Source: Clostridiales bacterium UBA7285 (GTDB taxonomy: Bacteria > Bacillota > Clostridia > Peptostreptococcales > Anaerovoracaceae). From it: a stretch of DNA of 64,000 nt. How positions within the stretch are numbered: the first letter of the stretch is position 1; the number at the start of each line of letters is the position of its first letter. Location: positions 122,198 to 186,197 of the forward strand of contig DKRJ01000013.1 in assembly GCA_002472145.1 (NCBI GenBank), in the 5' to 3' direction. The notes under the pieces were generated by a model. That model saw only the letters and a list, made by a program, of their open reading frames with translations, searched no databases and had not been told where the DNA came from. Below, in pieces: positions 7,999 to 15,762 of this stretch. The position numbers and the translations under genes were made by a program.

Positions 7999-10203
7999 TC
8001 AATTCTTCTCGCGGTAGACCTGTGTAACGCCTTCGATGTTCCTGAGCACCCGGAGGACCTTCTCCATCTGCTGCGTGCTGGCGATCGATACGGTGAGTAT
8101 GATGTGGACCGTGCCGTCCCTGCCGCTCTTGGCGTTTACTCCGGAGATATGCACGTCCATGTCCTCGCACGCCTTTGAGATGTCGGAGAACATGTGCTTG
8201 CGGTCGGCTCCGACGATGCAGATGTCGGCATCGTAAGCGTTTCCTGCGGTGAGATCCTGCCATTCGACATCGATGAGCCTGGCTTTTTCGCTTTCCGGAA
8301 GCGAAACGATGTTGGAGCAGTCCATGCGGTGTACGGAGATCCCTCTTCCCTTTGTGATGAAGCCGATGATGTCGTCACCCGGAACAGGGTTGCAGCAGCG
8401 GGCGATCCTGATCATCAGGTTGTCGGCGCCTTTTACGACGATCCCCGGATTGTTGCGGCGCTCCTCGGCCTGACGCGTCTTCTTTACCGCCTCGACCTGG
8501 ATCGCCTTTGTCTTCTCGTCGGCAGCCTGTTTATTCGCCAACTGTTCCTCGTCGTAAAGCTTGAACAGCACGGAAGCGAATTTGGAAATTAGCGGGCTGT
8601 TCTTGGCTATCTGCGAGTAGAGTCCGTCCAGACCGCCGGTGATCCCGAGTTCCTTGATCGCCTTCATCATGTCGGAGGCGTGCTCTACCTCGTCCGGGTC
8701 ATATCCTCTCTTCCTGATGTATTTATCGAGCAGGTCTTTCCCCTTTGCGATGTCGTCGGACTGGTTCGCCTTTCTCAGGTACTGCCTGATCTTTGCTTTG
8801 GCGTTCGAACTCTTCGCTATCTTAAGCCAGTCCTGGCTCGGACCGCTGGAATTTGCCGACGTGACGATCTCGACGATATCGCCGTTATGAAGCGGGTGAT
8901 CTATCGTGACCATCTTGCCGTTCACTTTGGCGCCGACGCACTTGCATCCGACCTCGGTGTGGATCTTGAACGCAAAATCGAGCGGCGTCGATCCTGCCGG
9001 GAGGTCTATGACCTCGCCCTTCGGAGTGAATACGAATACCTGACTGGAGAAGAGGTCCATCTTCAGAGTCTCCATGAACTCCTTAGGATCCTTCGTCTCC
9101 TGCTGCCACTCCAGAGCCTGCCTCAGCCACGCGAGTTTAAGGTCGTCCCTGTTCTGCGTGCCGTCTGCCGTTCCCTCTTTATATTTCCAGTGCGCGGCGA
9201 TACCATATTCAGCCACGTGGTGCATGTCGAACGTCCTGATCTGTATCTCGAAAGGTTCCCCTCCGTCGCCTAATACGGTCGTGTGGAGCGACTGGTACAT
9301 GTTAGGCTTCGGCATGGCGATGTAGTCCTTGAAGCGGCCTGGTATAGGCTTCCACATCGTGTGGACCTGACCGAGGACGGCATAGCAGTCTCTTACCGTG
9401 TCCACGATGACCCTGACGGCTATCAGGTCGAAGATCTCGTCGAGCTGCTTATGCTGCAGCGTCATCTTCTTATATATGCTGTAAAGCTGCTTGACCCTGC
9501 CGGAGATCTCATAGTGGATCTGCATCTGGTCGAGCGCTTCTTTTATCTTATCTATTACGCCATTGATGAAGACGTCCGTCTTCCCCTGCCGCTCAGAAAC
9601 GGCTTTTTTCAGCCTTTCGTAGTCATCCGGGTGGAGGTAGCTGAACGCGATGTCCTCCAGTTCGAATTTGATAGAATAGATCCCTAGGCGTGTAGCCAGA
9701 GGAGCGTATATTTCGATGGTCTCCCTGGATTTTTCGATCTGCTTTTCAGGCGGCCAGTATTTAGCCGTCCTCATGTTGTGGAGACGGTCCGCCAGCTTGA
9801 TTATGAGGACGCGGATGTCCTTTGACATGGCGAGGAACATCTTGCGGTAGTTCTCCGCCTGGGCCTCCACGTCGCTGTCGAATTTAATGGCGCCGAGTTT
9901 CGTTACCCCGTCGACGAGCAGCGTGATCTCGTCACCGAACTCTTTTCTCATGTCTTCGAGGGTGTATCCGGTGTCCTCGACGACATCGTGAAGCAGACCG
10001 CCCGCTATGGTCTCGTCGTCCATTCCGAGTTCGGCGAGTATCTTCGCGACGGCGATCGGGTGGATGAAATACGGTTCTCCGCTTCTGCGAAACTGGCCTT
10101 CGTGCTGCTTCTGCGCAGTATCGAAGGCCTTACCGATCAATTCCGTATTATAATTATGATTGTACTGTAGTAGTTCCTGCAGGAACTGCGCCTTTGTTTC
10201 CAT
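7999..10203 (-). CDS. relA: Bifunctional (p)ppGpp synthetase/hydrolase
   Basis: RelA/SpoT homologue (Rel) that makes and degrades the stringent-response alarmone (p)ppGpp. The 734 residues give the full long form: an N-terminal HD hydrolase domain with intact GLLHDVVEDT, a synthetase domain (RVIVDTVRDCYAVLG through MPKPNMYQSLHT), a TGS domain around residues 390-450, and a C-terminal ACT domain. Both catalytic halves look intact, so it is the bifunctional Rel typical of Firmicutes. It follows secDF by 105 bases containing a perfect 10-bp hairpin. Confidence 0.97.
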   Translation of the reverse strand: METKAQFLQELLQYNHNYNTELIGKAFDTAQKQHEGQFRRSGEPYFIHPIAVAKILAELGMDDETIAGGLLHDVVEDTGYTLEDMRKEFGDEITLLVDGVTKLGAIKFDSDVEAQAENYRKMFLAMSKDIRVLIIKLADRLHNMRTAKYWPPEKQIEKSRETIEIYAPLATRLGIYSIKFELEDIAFSYLHPDDYERLKKAVSERQGKTDVFINGVIDKIKEALDQMQIHYEISGRVKQLYSIYKKMTLQHKQLDEIFDLIAVRVIVDTVRDCYAVLGQVHTMWKPIPGRFKDYIAMPKPNMYQSLHTTVLGDGGEPFEIQIRTFDMHHVAEYGIAAHWKYKEGTADGTQNRDDLKLAWLRQALEWQQETKDPKEFMETLKMDLFSSQVFVFTPKGEVIDLPAGSTPLDFAFKIHTEVGCKCVGAKVNGKMVTIDHPLHNGDIVEIVTSANSSGPSQDWLKIAKSSNAKAKIRQYLRKANQSDDIAKGKDLLDKYIRKRGYDPDEVEHASDMMKAIKELGITGGLDGLYSQIAKNSPLISKFASVLFKLYDEEQLANKQAADEKTKAIQVEAVKKTRQAEERRNNPGIVVKGADNLMIRIARCCNPVPGDDIIGFITKGRGISVHRMDCSNIVSLPESEKARLIDVEWQDLTAGNAYDADICIVGADRKHMFSDISKACEDMDVHISGVNAKSGRDGTVHIILTVSIASTQQMEKVLRVLRNIEGVTQVYREKN

Positions 10204-10239
10204 AAGAATAATACTCTCGAAAGTTACGGTTTATCAACA

Positions 10240-10269
10240 CTGCGACCGCAGCCGGTGCGGCGGTCGCAG
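10240..10269 (-). repeat. Perfect 10-bp inverted repeat between secDF and relA
   Basis: CTGCGACCGC and its exact complement are separated by ten bases. On the minus strand the hairpin is followed by TGTTGATAAA and not by a T run, so it is not a standard intrinsic terminator. It could stabilise the upstream secDF message or pause transcription before relA. Confidence 0.6.
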
Positions 10270-10308
10270 CGATTTCACGGTATCTATAACTCCTTGTTTC
10301 GGACCCGT

Positions 10309-12558
10309 TCAGTTCTTACCTTTGTTCCCGGATCTCCCTTTTTCTTTTTCCTTAGCCTGTTTTTCGAGCTGCAGTTTGTACGCCGATTTGCCGACGTTTT
10401 TGTTGAACTCATACAGTATCGGGCTGCAGAGGAATATCGACGAGTACGTGCCGACGAGAACGCCGAGCATCAGCGGGATCAGGAAGTTCCTGATCGTCGT
10501 CGAGACCATGATGAGAAGCGGGATCATCGCGACCAGAGTCGTGATCGACGTCATTATCGAACGGTTGAGCGTCTGGTTGATGCTCTGGTTGATGACGTCC
10601 TTGATGTCCTCCTTCTTGTAGAGTTCTCTGTTCTCGCGGATCCTGTCGAATACGACGATCGTGTCGTTTATGGAATACCCGACGACTGTCAGTATGCCCG
10701 CGATGAACGGGTTGTTTATCACGATGCGGAACAGCCCGTAGATCGAAAGGATCATCAGCACGTCGTGTACGAGTCCCGCGACTGCCGAGACGCCGTATTT
10801 CCACGATTTGAATCTGACGTTGATATATATCAGCATGCAGATCGCGGCGATGATTATCGATTTCACCGCGTTGGATCTGAGTTCCTTCCCGACCGTAGGA
10901 CCGAACTGCTCAGAGGCCAGAACGTCGTCGCTCGTGACTCCGTATTTGTCGCCGAGCGCGTCTATCACCTGCTGACGCTGATCGTTATCGAGCGCTTTGA
11001 TGGTTTTGATGATGACCTGATGTCTGTCGATTCCTGCGAGAACGATCGTAGGGTCGAGATCGAATTCCTTGATCTCATCCGCGACTTCGGAAGTCTCGAC
11101 TTCCTGGCCCATGTCGATCTGGATCATCGTGCCGCCGGTGAAGTCGATCCCGTAGTTGAATCCGCGGATCGCTCCGCAGATAAGTCCGACGACGATGGCC
11201 ACAGCGCTGATCGTGTAGAAGATCTTGCGCTTTCCGATGAAGTCGAACTGCTTCTTGAATATCTGTTTCGGAGTGCCGTCTTCGCTGCATCCGAAGTATT
11301 TGTTCTTAGCGAACCTCTTGCTGCCGGCGAGAGCAGTGATCAGGATCTGCGAGATCACGACAGCCGTGAATACGGAGACGATGATACCGATCATGAGGGT
11401 GATCGCGAATCCTTTGACCGTGGTGCTGCCGACTATGTACAGAACTACCGCGGCGATGAGCGTTGTTATCTGAGCGTCGAGGACAGTGTAGACAGCGTGC
11501 CCGAATCCCTCGGAGACAGCAACTCTGAACGTTTTGCCGTGGCTTATCTCTTCCTGTATTCTGGAGAAGATGATCACGTTAGCGTCTACCGCCATACCTA
11601 TCGACAGGATGATGGCCGCTATTCCCGGAAGAGTCAGCACCACTCCGACGCCTGCCATGAACCAGAGTTCGATGAGAACGTACAGCGCGAGGGCGATGTC
11701 CGCCATCAGACCGAGCATCCCGTATCCTACGAGCATTATCAGGCATACGAGCGCGAGGCCGATAAGTCCGGCTATAACGCTGCTGTGGAGAGCGTTCTCG
11801 CCGATCGTCGCGGTCTGGACAGATGACGTGACCTCGTTCAGCGATACAGGAAGAGCGCCGCCGCGGATGAGCGCGGCCAGGTTTGACGCTTCTTCGTGTC
11901 CGAACCCGCCTTCTCTCGTTATCTGGCACGTGCTCGTGGTTATAGGGCCGTTGGAGACGACCGGAGCGCTGATGATCTCGTCATCGAGCCAGATGATGAT
12001 CGCGTTGTTCGACACTCCGTCGTGAGCCGAAGTGACCGATCCGGAATAAGCCGTCGTCGTCCCTTCGGTGAACTTAGTCGTTCCGTCGGAGGTGAACTCC
12101 AACTCGATCAAATAGCCGCCGTGCTCGCTGTCCGTGTTTACTCCGGCGTTCTTCACGTCTTCGCCCGACAAGACCGGTGTATCGTCGGCGAGGGTGAACT
12201 TCAACTGAGCTGTCTTGCCTATCTGCTGAATGGCCTCATCGGCGTTCTCGACGCCAGGCATCTCTACGCGGAGCCTCTTGGAGCCCTCGATGCTGACAGT
12301 CGCTTCGGAAATGCCCATGGCGTTTACACGCCTTTCCAGCACCGCCCTGGTCTGTTCCATCAGCGACGACAGTTCGGATCCAGTGGCATCCGTATCGGCC
12401 TCCATGACGACGTAAACACCGCCGTCGATGTCCAGGCCGAATTTCATTACGTCCTTAATCGAATCGATACTGCCGGCACCGTTGACTGTGATGAACCATC
12501 CGACTATTACTACGATTACGATCAGGCAGGATAAAACTTTCCTTACCTTCAGATTCAT
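10309..12558 (-). CDS. secDF: Protein translocase subunit SecDF (fused)
   Basis: Single 749-residue polypeptide joining SecD and SecF, which use the proton gradient to help SecYEG export proteins. The SecD half has an N-terminal membrane segment, the periplasmic P1 region (including the DDEIISAPVVS stretch) and the GGALPVSL and AVDANVIIFSRI motifs. The SecF half begins near residue 430 and includes GIDFTGGTMIQI and INDTIVVFDRIREN. Twelve membrane segments are expected in total. The start is supported by GGAGG. The usual neighbour yajC is not here but 35 kb away. Confidence 0.97.
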   Translation of the reverse strand: MNLKVRKVLSCLIVIVVIVGWFITVNGAGSIDSIKDVMKFGLDIDGGVYVVMEADTDATGSELSSLMEQTRAVLERRVNAMGISEATVSIEGSKRLRVEMPGVENADEAIQQIGKTAQLKFTLADDTPVLSGEDVKNAGVNTDSEHGGYLIELEFTSDGTTKFTEGTTTAYSGSVTSAHDGVSNNAIIIWLDDEIISAPVVSNGPITTSTCQITREGGFGHEEASNLAALIRGGALPVSLNEVTSSVQTATIGENALHSSVIAGLIGLALVCLIMLVGYGMLGLMADIALALYVLIELWFMAGVGVVLTLPGIAAIILSIGMAVDANVIIFSRIQEEISHGKTFRVAVSEGFGHAVYTVLDAQITTLIAAVVLYIVGSTTVKGFAITLMIGIIVSVFTAVVISQILITALAGSKRFAKNKYFGCSEDGTPKQIFKKQFDFIGKRKIFYTISAVAIVVGLICGAIRGFNYGIDFTGGTMIQIDMGQEVETSEVADEIKEFDLDPTIVLAGIDRHQVIIKTIKALDNDQRQQVIDALGDKYGVTSDDVLASEQFGPTVGKELRSNAVKSIIIAAICMLIYINVRFKSWKYGVSAVAGLVHDVLMILSIYGLFRIVINNPFIAGILTVVGYSINDTIVVFDRIRENRELYKKEDIKDVINQSINQTLNRSIMTSITTLVAMIPLLIMVSTTIRNFLIPLMLGVLVGTYSSIFLCSPILYEFNKNVGKSAYKLQLEKQAKEKEKGRSGNKGKN

Positions 12559-12630
12559 GTCATCCTCCAGAATAATTGCAGAATTTTATTGATTTTACGG
12601 CGTCGGAGGGCCGGCCCGTAACATTGATCT

Positions 12631-12659
12631 ATTTTACTACTATTTGTCCCTGACGGCAA
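12631..12659 (-). promoter_or_regulatory. Sigma-A type promoter of secDF
   Basis: TTGCCG and TAAAAT separated by 17 bases, about 70 bases before the secDF start codon and just after the rpmF terminator. It probably starts the long secDF-to-leuS transcript. Confidence 0.65.
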
Positions 12660-12662
12660 CAT

Positions 12663-12691
12663 AAAAAAGAGCAGCGCGAAGATGCGCTGCC
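12663..12691 (-). terminator. Intrinsic terminator of rpmF
   Basis: GGGCAGCGC and GCGCTGCTC form a stem with a six-base loop, followed on the minus strand by six T residues. Confidence 0.9.
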
Positions 12692-12730
12692 CTGTTTTAT
12701 CAATGCCTTACATCGATTTGAACTTTTGCT

Positions 12731-12916
12731 CTATGCTTCCTCGGAAGAGACTATTTCCCTGCCGTCATAGTAGTTGCAATTCGGGCAAACTCTGTGCGGA
12801 AGCTTTGGCTGATGACACTGCGGGCAAATGCTGAGTCCCGGAGCGGATTTTGCCATGTTAGGCGCACGTCTGGAATCTCTCTTCGCTTTCGATGTCTTTC
12901 TCTTAGGAACTGCCAT
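12731..12916 (-). CDS. rpmF: Ribosomal protein L32 (zinc-binding form)
   Basis: Small 61-residue 50S protein. The N-terminus [18 protein letters not shown] is diagnostic, and the C-terminal CPQCH and CPNC pairs make this the zinc-binding paralogue type. The ATG at 12916 is chosen over an upstream in-frame ATG because AGGAGG sits eight bases before it. It has its own strong promoter and terminator and is monocistronic. The DUF177 (YceD) gene and plsX, common neighbours of rpmF in related bacteria, are absent. Confidence 0.97.
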   Translation of the reverse strand: MAVPKRKTSKAKRDSRRAPNMAKSAPGLSICPQCHQPKLPHRVCPNCNYYDGREIVSSEEA

Positions 12917-12983
12917 TTTTACACCTCCTCGCTTGAATGTCGCATATATATCATTCAATATATGATTTCGCGTGAACTTCTAA

Positions 12984-13012
12984 AGTATATCTTTAAAACT
13001 TTATAGTGTCAA
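12984..13012 (-). promoter_or_regulatory. Strong promoter of rpmF
   Basis: Perfect TTGACA and near-perfect TATACT with 17-base spacing, about 70 bases upstream of the rpmF ATG. Confidence 0.88.
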
Positions 13013-13049
13013 GAGCGAATTTTGAATGTTTTCGGTGCGTTTCAGGCGT

Positions 13050-14249
13050 TCAGCCTCTCGTTACGATGCGGTAAGTGTCCTTTGCGATCATGAGTTCTTC
13101 GTTAGTCGGGATGAGGAGGAGTTTTACCTTCGAATCATCCGCGGAGATCTCGGTTTCCTGGCCTCTTACCTTGTTCTTCAGAGGATCGAGCTTGATCCCG
13201 AGATTGCCGAGGTCGTTGCAGATGAGCTCTCTCATGGAGATATCGTTCTCGCCGACTCCTGCCGTGAAGATGATGGCATCCACGCCGTTCATTTCGGCGA
13301 TGTAGGCTCCGATATAGAATCTTACCTTCTGAGCGAACATCCTGAGCGCGAGCGCGGCTCTCTCATTGCCCTGCTCGACTGCGGCCTCGAGGTCTCTGAA
13401 ATCGCTGGAGACTCCGGAGATGCCGAGAACGCCGGACTTCTTGTTGAGAACGGTGTTCGTCTCTTCGTCCGTCATGTGCTCTTTTTCTTTGATGTACGTT
13501 ACGATGGCAGGGTCGATGTCTCCGCTCCTCGTTCCCATGACGAGACCTTCGAGCGGAGTGAATCCCATCGACGTGTCCACTACTCTGCCGTGCTTGATCG
13601 CGGTCACGGACGCGCCATTTCCGAGATGGCACGTGATGAGTTTAAGATCGTTGAGGCTGACGTTCAGCATCGCGGACGCTCTCTGCGCAACGTATTTATG
13701 TGACGTCCCGTGGAAGCCGTATCTTCTGATGCGGTATTTTTCGTAATATTCGTACGGGAGAGCATACAGATACGACTGAGGAGGCATCGTTTGATGGAAC
13801 GCTGTATCAAATACCGCTACCATCGGAGTGTCAGGCATCAGTTCTCTGCATGCCGCGATCCCGAGAAGGTTAGGCGGATTGTGGAGCGGTGCCAGTTCGA
13901 CACAGTCCTCGAGCGCTTTGATGACGTCGTCCGTGATCAAAACGGATTCGGAGTATTTCTCGCCGGCGTGGACGACTCTGTGCCCTACGGCACCGATCTC
14001 CGACATGTCCGAAACGACACCGTGGTCCTTATCCTGGATCGCCGCGAGAACCTGGGCGATAGCGTCTTTATGGTCTTTCATAGGGACCTGTTTGATGACT
14101 TTATCCTCGCCAGTTCTGGTGTGATTGATTACCGAGCCTTCCATCCCGATCCTCTCCACGAGTCCCTTAGCGAGAAGGGATTCGTTCGTCATATCGAGGA
14201 CCTGGTATTTAAGGGAAGAACTGCCGCAGTTGATTACGAGTACTTTCAT
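13050..14249 (-). CDS. ackA: Acetate kinase
   Basis: Converts acetyl phosphate and ADP to acetate and ATP, the substrate-level ATP step of mixed fermentation. The 399-residue length is normal. The ASKHA-fold signatures [10 protein letters not shown] (residues 7-16), DTAFHQTMP and [10 protein letters not shown] are visible, as is the late GENDISMRE region. GGAGG precedes the ATG and a good promoter lies about 55 bases upstream. The partner phosphotransacetylase is not in the window. Confidence 0.98.
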   Translation of the reverse strand: MKVLVINCGSSSLKYQVLDMTNESLLAKGLVERIGMEGSVINHTRTGEDKVIKQVPMKDHKDAIAQVLAAIQDKDHGVVSDMSEIGAVGHRVVHAGEKYSESVLITDDVIKALEDCVELAPLHNPPNLLGIAACRELMPDTPMVAVFDTAFHQTMPPQSYLYALPYEYYEKYRIRRYGFHGTSHKYVAQRASAMLNVSLNDLKLITCHLGNGASVTAIKHGRVVDTSMGFTPLEGLVMGTRSGDIDPAIVTYIKEKEHMTDEETNTVLNKKSGVLGISGVSSDFRDLEAAVEQGNERAALALRMFAQKVRFYIGAYIAEMNGVDAIIFTAGVGENDISMRELICNDLGNLGIKLDPLKNKVRGQETEISADDSKVKLLLIPTNEELMIAKDTYRIVTRG

Positions 14250-14301
14250 ATATTCCTCCGGGTCATTTGAAAATATTAAAATATGGCTTTTCGCCTTAAA
14301 A

Positions 14302-14330
14302 ATATTACATCAAAACACCCAGTAAATCAA
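14302..14330 (-). promoter_or_regulatory. Promoter of ackA
   Basis: TTGATT and TAATAT with 17-base spacing, located between the comEA-like gene and ackA. Confidence 0.65.
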
Positions 14331-14351
14331 GGAATATAAAAAGCCGGCACG

Positions 14352-15005
14352 TCATATCACGACAAAGGCTTTCATCTTTTCAAGCCTGGCTTCGCCTATG
14401 CCGCTCACGTTGATAAGGTCTTCGACGGAAGAAAATCCGCCGTTCTGTTCTCTGTAGTCTATTATCCTCTGAGCAGTGACGGGTCCGACGCCGGGTATAT
14501 TCTGAAGCTCCGCGAGGTCCGCGGTGTTTATGTCCACCTTCTCTCCCTCCCCGTCCGAAGATGAGGCTGGCGCCGTGCCGCCGGAAGAAAGCGCGGGATA
14601 GCCGTCATCCATGTACGGGATATATACCTTCTGTCCGTCGACAACAAGAGAAGCTCTGTTAATGGAGTCTATATCGGCGTCCTCCGAAAGTCCTCCGGCA
14701 AGTTCGATAAGATCCTCGAGTCTGGAACCCTCCGGGATCTCATACACTCCCGGATCCGCGACCGCCCCGCTTATGTCTGCTGCTATCATGGCCACGTGTG
14801 TCTGGCTTTCTGTTTCTATCACGATGCTCCCGTCAGGTTCCTCGGCGGCCGCTGAAGAGGCGACGCGCACGTCTGACCGTTTTTCCCCATACTCGCCAAA
14901 AAACAGCAAAGCGGCAATGATCAGGATCGCCGCTGCCGCCTTTATCAACTTATCTCTGTGACGCCGAGCGAAACAGACCGCTCTTCCGCGAATATCCGGC
15001 TTCAT
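14352..15005 (-). CDS. comEA: ComEA-like DNA-binding protein
   Basis: Membrane-anchored DNA-binding protein of the type used as the DNA receptor in natural transformation. From the start chosen it has a short basic cytoplasmic end, one membrane segment (about residues 19-37), an SLBB domain near residues 75-125, a Ser/Gly linker, and a C-terminal helix-hairpin-helix pair (residues about 155-217, with DINTADLAELQNIPGVGPVT). The ATG at 15005 is preferred over GTG at 15014 because AAGGGG is well placed for it. comEB and comEC are not adjacent, so a role in uptake is inferred from the family only. Confidence 0.85.
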   Translation of the reverse strand: MKPDIRGRAVCFARRHRDKLIKAAAAILIIAALLFFGEYGEKRSDVRVASSAAAEEPDGSIVIETESQTHVAMIAADISGAVADPGVYEIPEGSRLEDLIELAGGLSEDADIDSINRASLVVDGQKVYIPYMDDGYPALSSGGTAPASSSDGEGEKVDINTADLAELQNIPGVGPVTAQRIIDYREQNGGFSSVEDLINVSGIGEARLEKMKAFVVI

Positions 15006-15042
15006 ATCAGACACCCCTTCCCCACGTACTGTCTCAGTCGTC

Positions 15043-15762
15043 TCAGTCTCTGCCCTGTTCAGAGTCTAAACCGAGAGTTTGGGGAATACAAGAGTCGAAT
15101 ATAAGGGAATTTCTGCAGAAAGCCACGTCGTAAAGCTTGATCTCAGGATGGAATTCTTCGAGGAAAGCCCTCACGACGGATTCCGGATTGAGATTCGAGA
15201 CACTTCCGCAGTCCGTCACCATGTCGATCGCGGCGTATTTTCCATAGCGGGAGACAGACATCGATCTGATCATCCCTCTTATCTCCGCAGGCTCATACTG
15301 CTTAGTCTTTTTGTTCCGTTTCATAGCAGTGATCGATTCCCTGCTGAGGAATCCCGCGACCTCTTCGGCGATCAAAGACGCGCTTCTATCGTACAAAAAA
15401 GGCAGGACCGCCGTATATGACGCTGCTCTGACGCAGGCGGAAAGAGCCTTCACTCCGCCGTCGACCTCGGCGCACCGTGTAAGCGTGATTCCGCGCGGCA
15501 GTTCTCTTTCCAGTTTATCGACGATCTCTACTGTATCTTCTCTGTCCGCAGTGTAGAACTCTAGCACCTCCCGGAGCCCCGAGTATCCGAGCGAAAGAGG
15601 CTGAGCGAAACTGATGCGCGGATGAGGATTGTATCCGTGCGAATACTCAAGGTCTATCCCCGCGCGCCTGAACGCTCTCTTGAACAGCCTGTGAAGATCG
15701 AGATGAGAGATGCAGGCGATGCGGCCTTCCTTAGTGAATTCAATCATGTATCTGCTGCTCAT
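15043..15762 (-). CDS. DUF2344 protein, partner of radical SAM protein (TIGR03936)
   Basis: A 239-residue protein of the TIGR03936/DUF2344 family, which almost always sits beside or is fused to a TIGR03960 radical SAM protein. It opens with the family-typical IEFTKEGRIACISHLDLHRLF and GYNPHPRISFAQPLSLG. Its function is not established; relatives are discussed as RNA- or tRNA-modification partners, which is inference. GGAGGG precedes the ATG. It overlaps the upstream radical SAM gene by 23 bases, so the two are likely translated together. Confidence 0.9.
   Translation of the reverse strand: MSSRYMIEFTKEGRIACISHLDLHRLFKRAFRRAGIDLEYSHGYNPHPRISFAQPLSLGYSGLREVLEFYTADREDTVEIVDKLERELPRGITLTRCAEVDGGVKALSACVRAASYTAVLPFLYDRSASLIAEEVAGFLSRESITAMKRNKKTKQYEPAEIRGMIRSMSVSRYGKYAAIDMVTDCGSVSNLNPESVVRAFLEEFHPEIKLYDVAFCRNSLIFDSCIPQTLGLDSEQGRD

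Noticed and set aside
10255..11826. Long open frame (523 codons) on the plus strand opposite secDF
   Set aside because: It is antisense to a certain gene, its product is an Arg/Asp/Val-rich string with no domain, and it has no ribosome binding site. GC-rich third positions of secDF create it.
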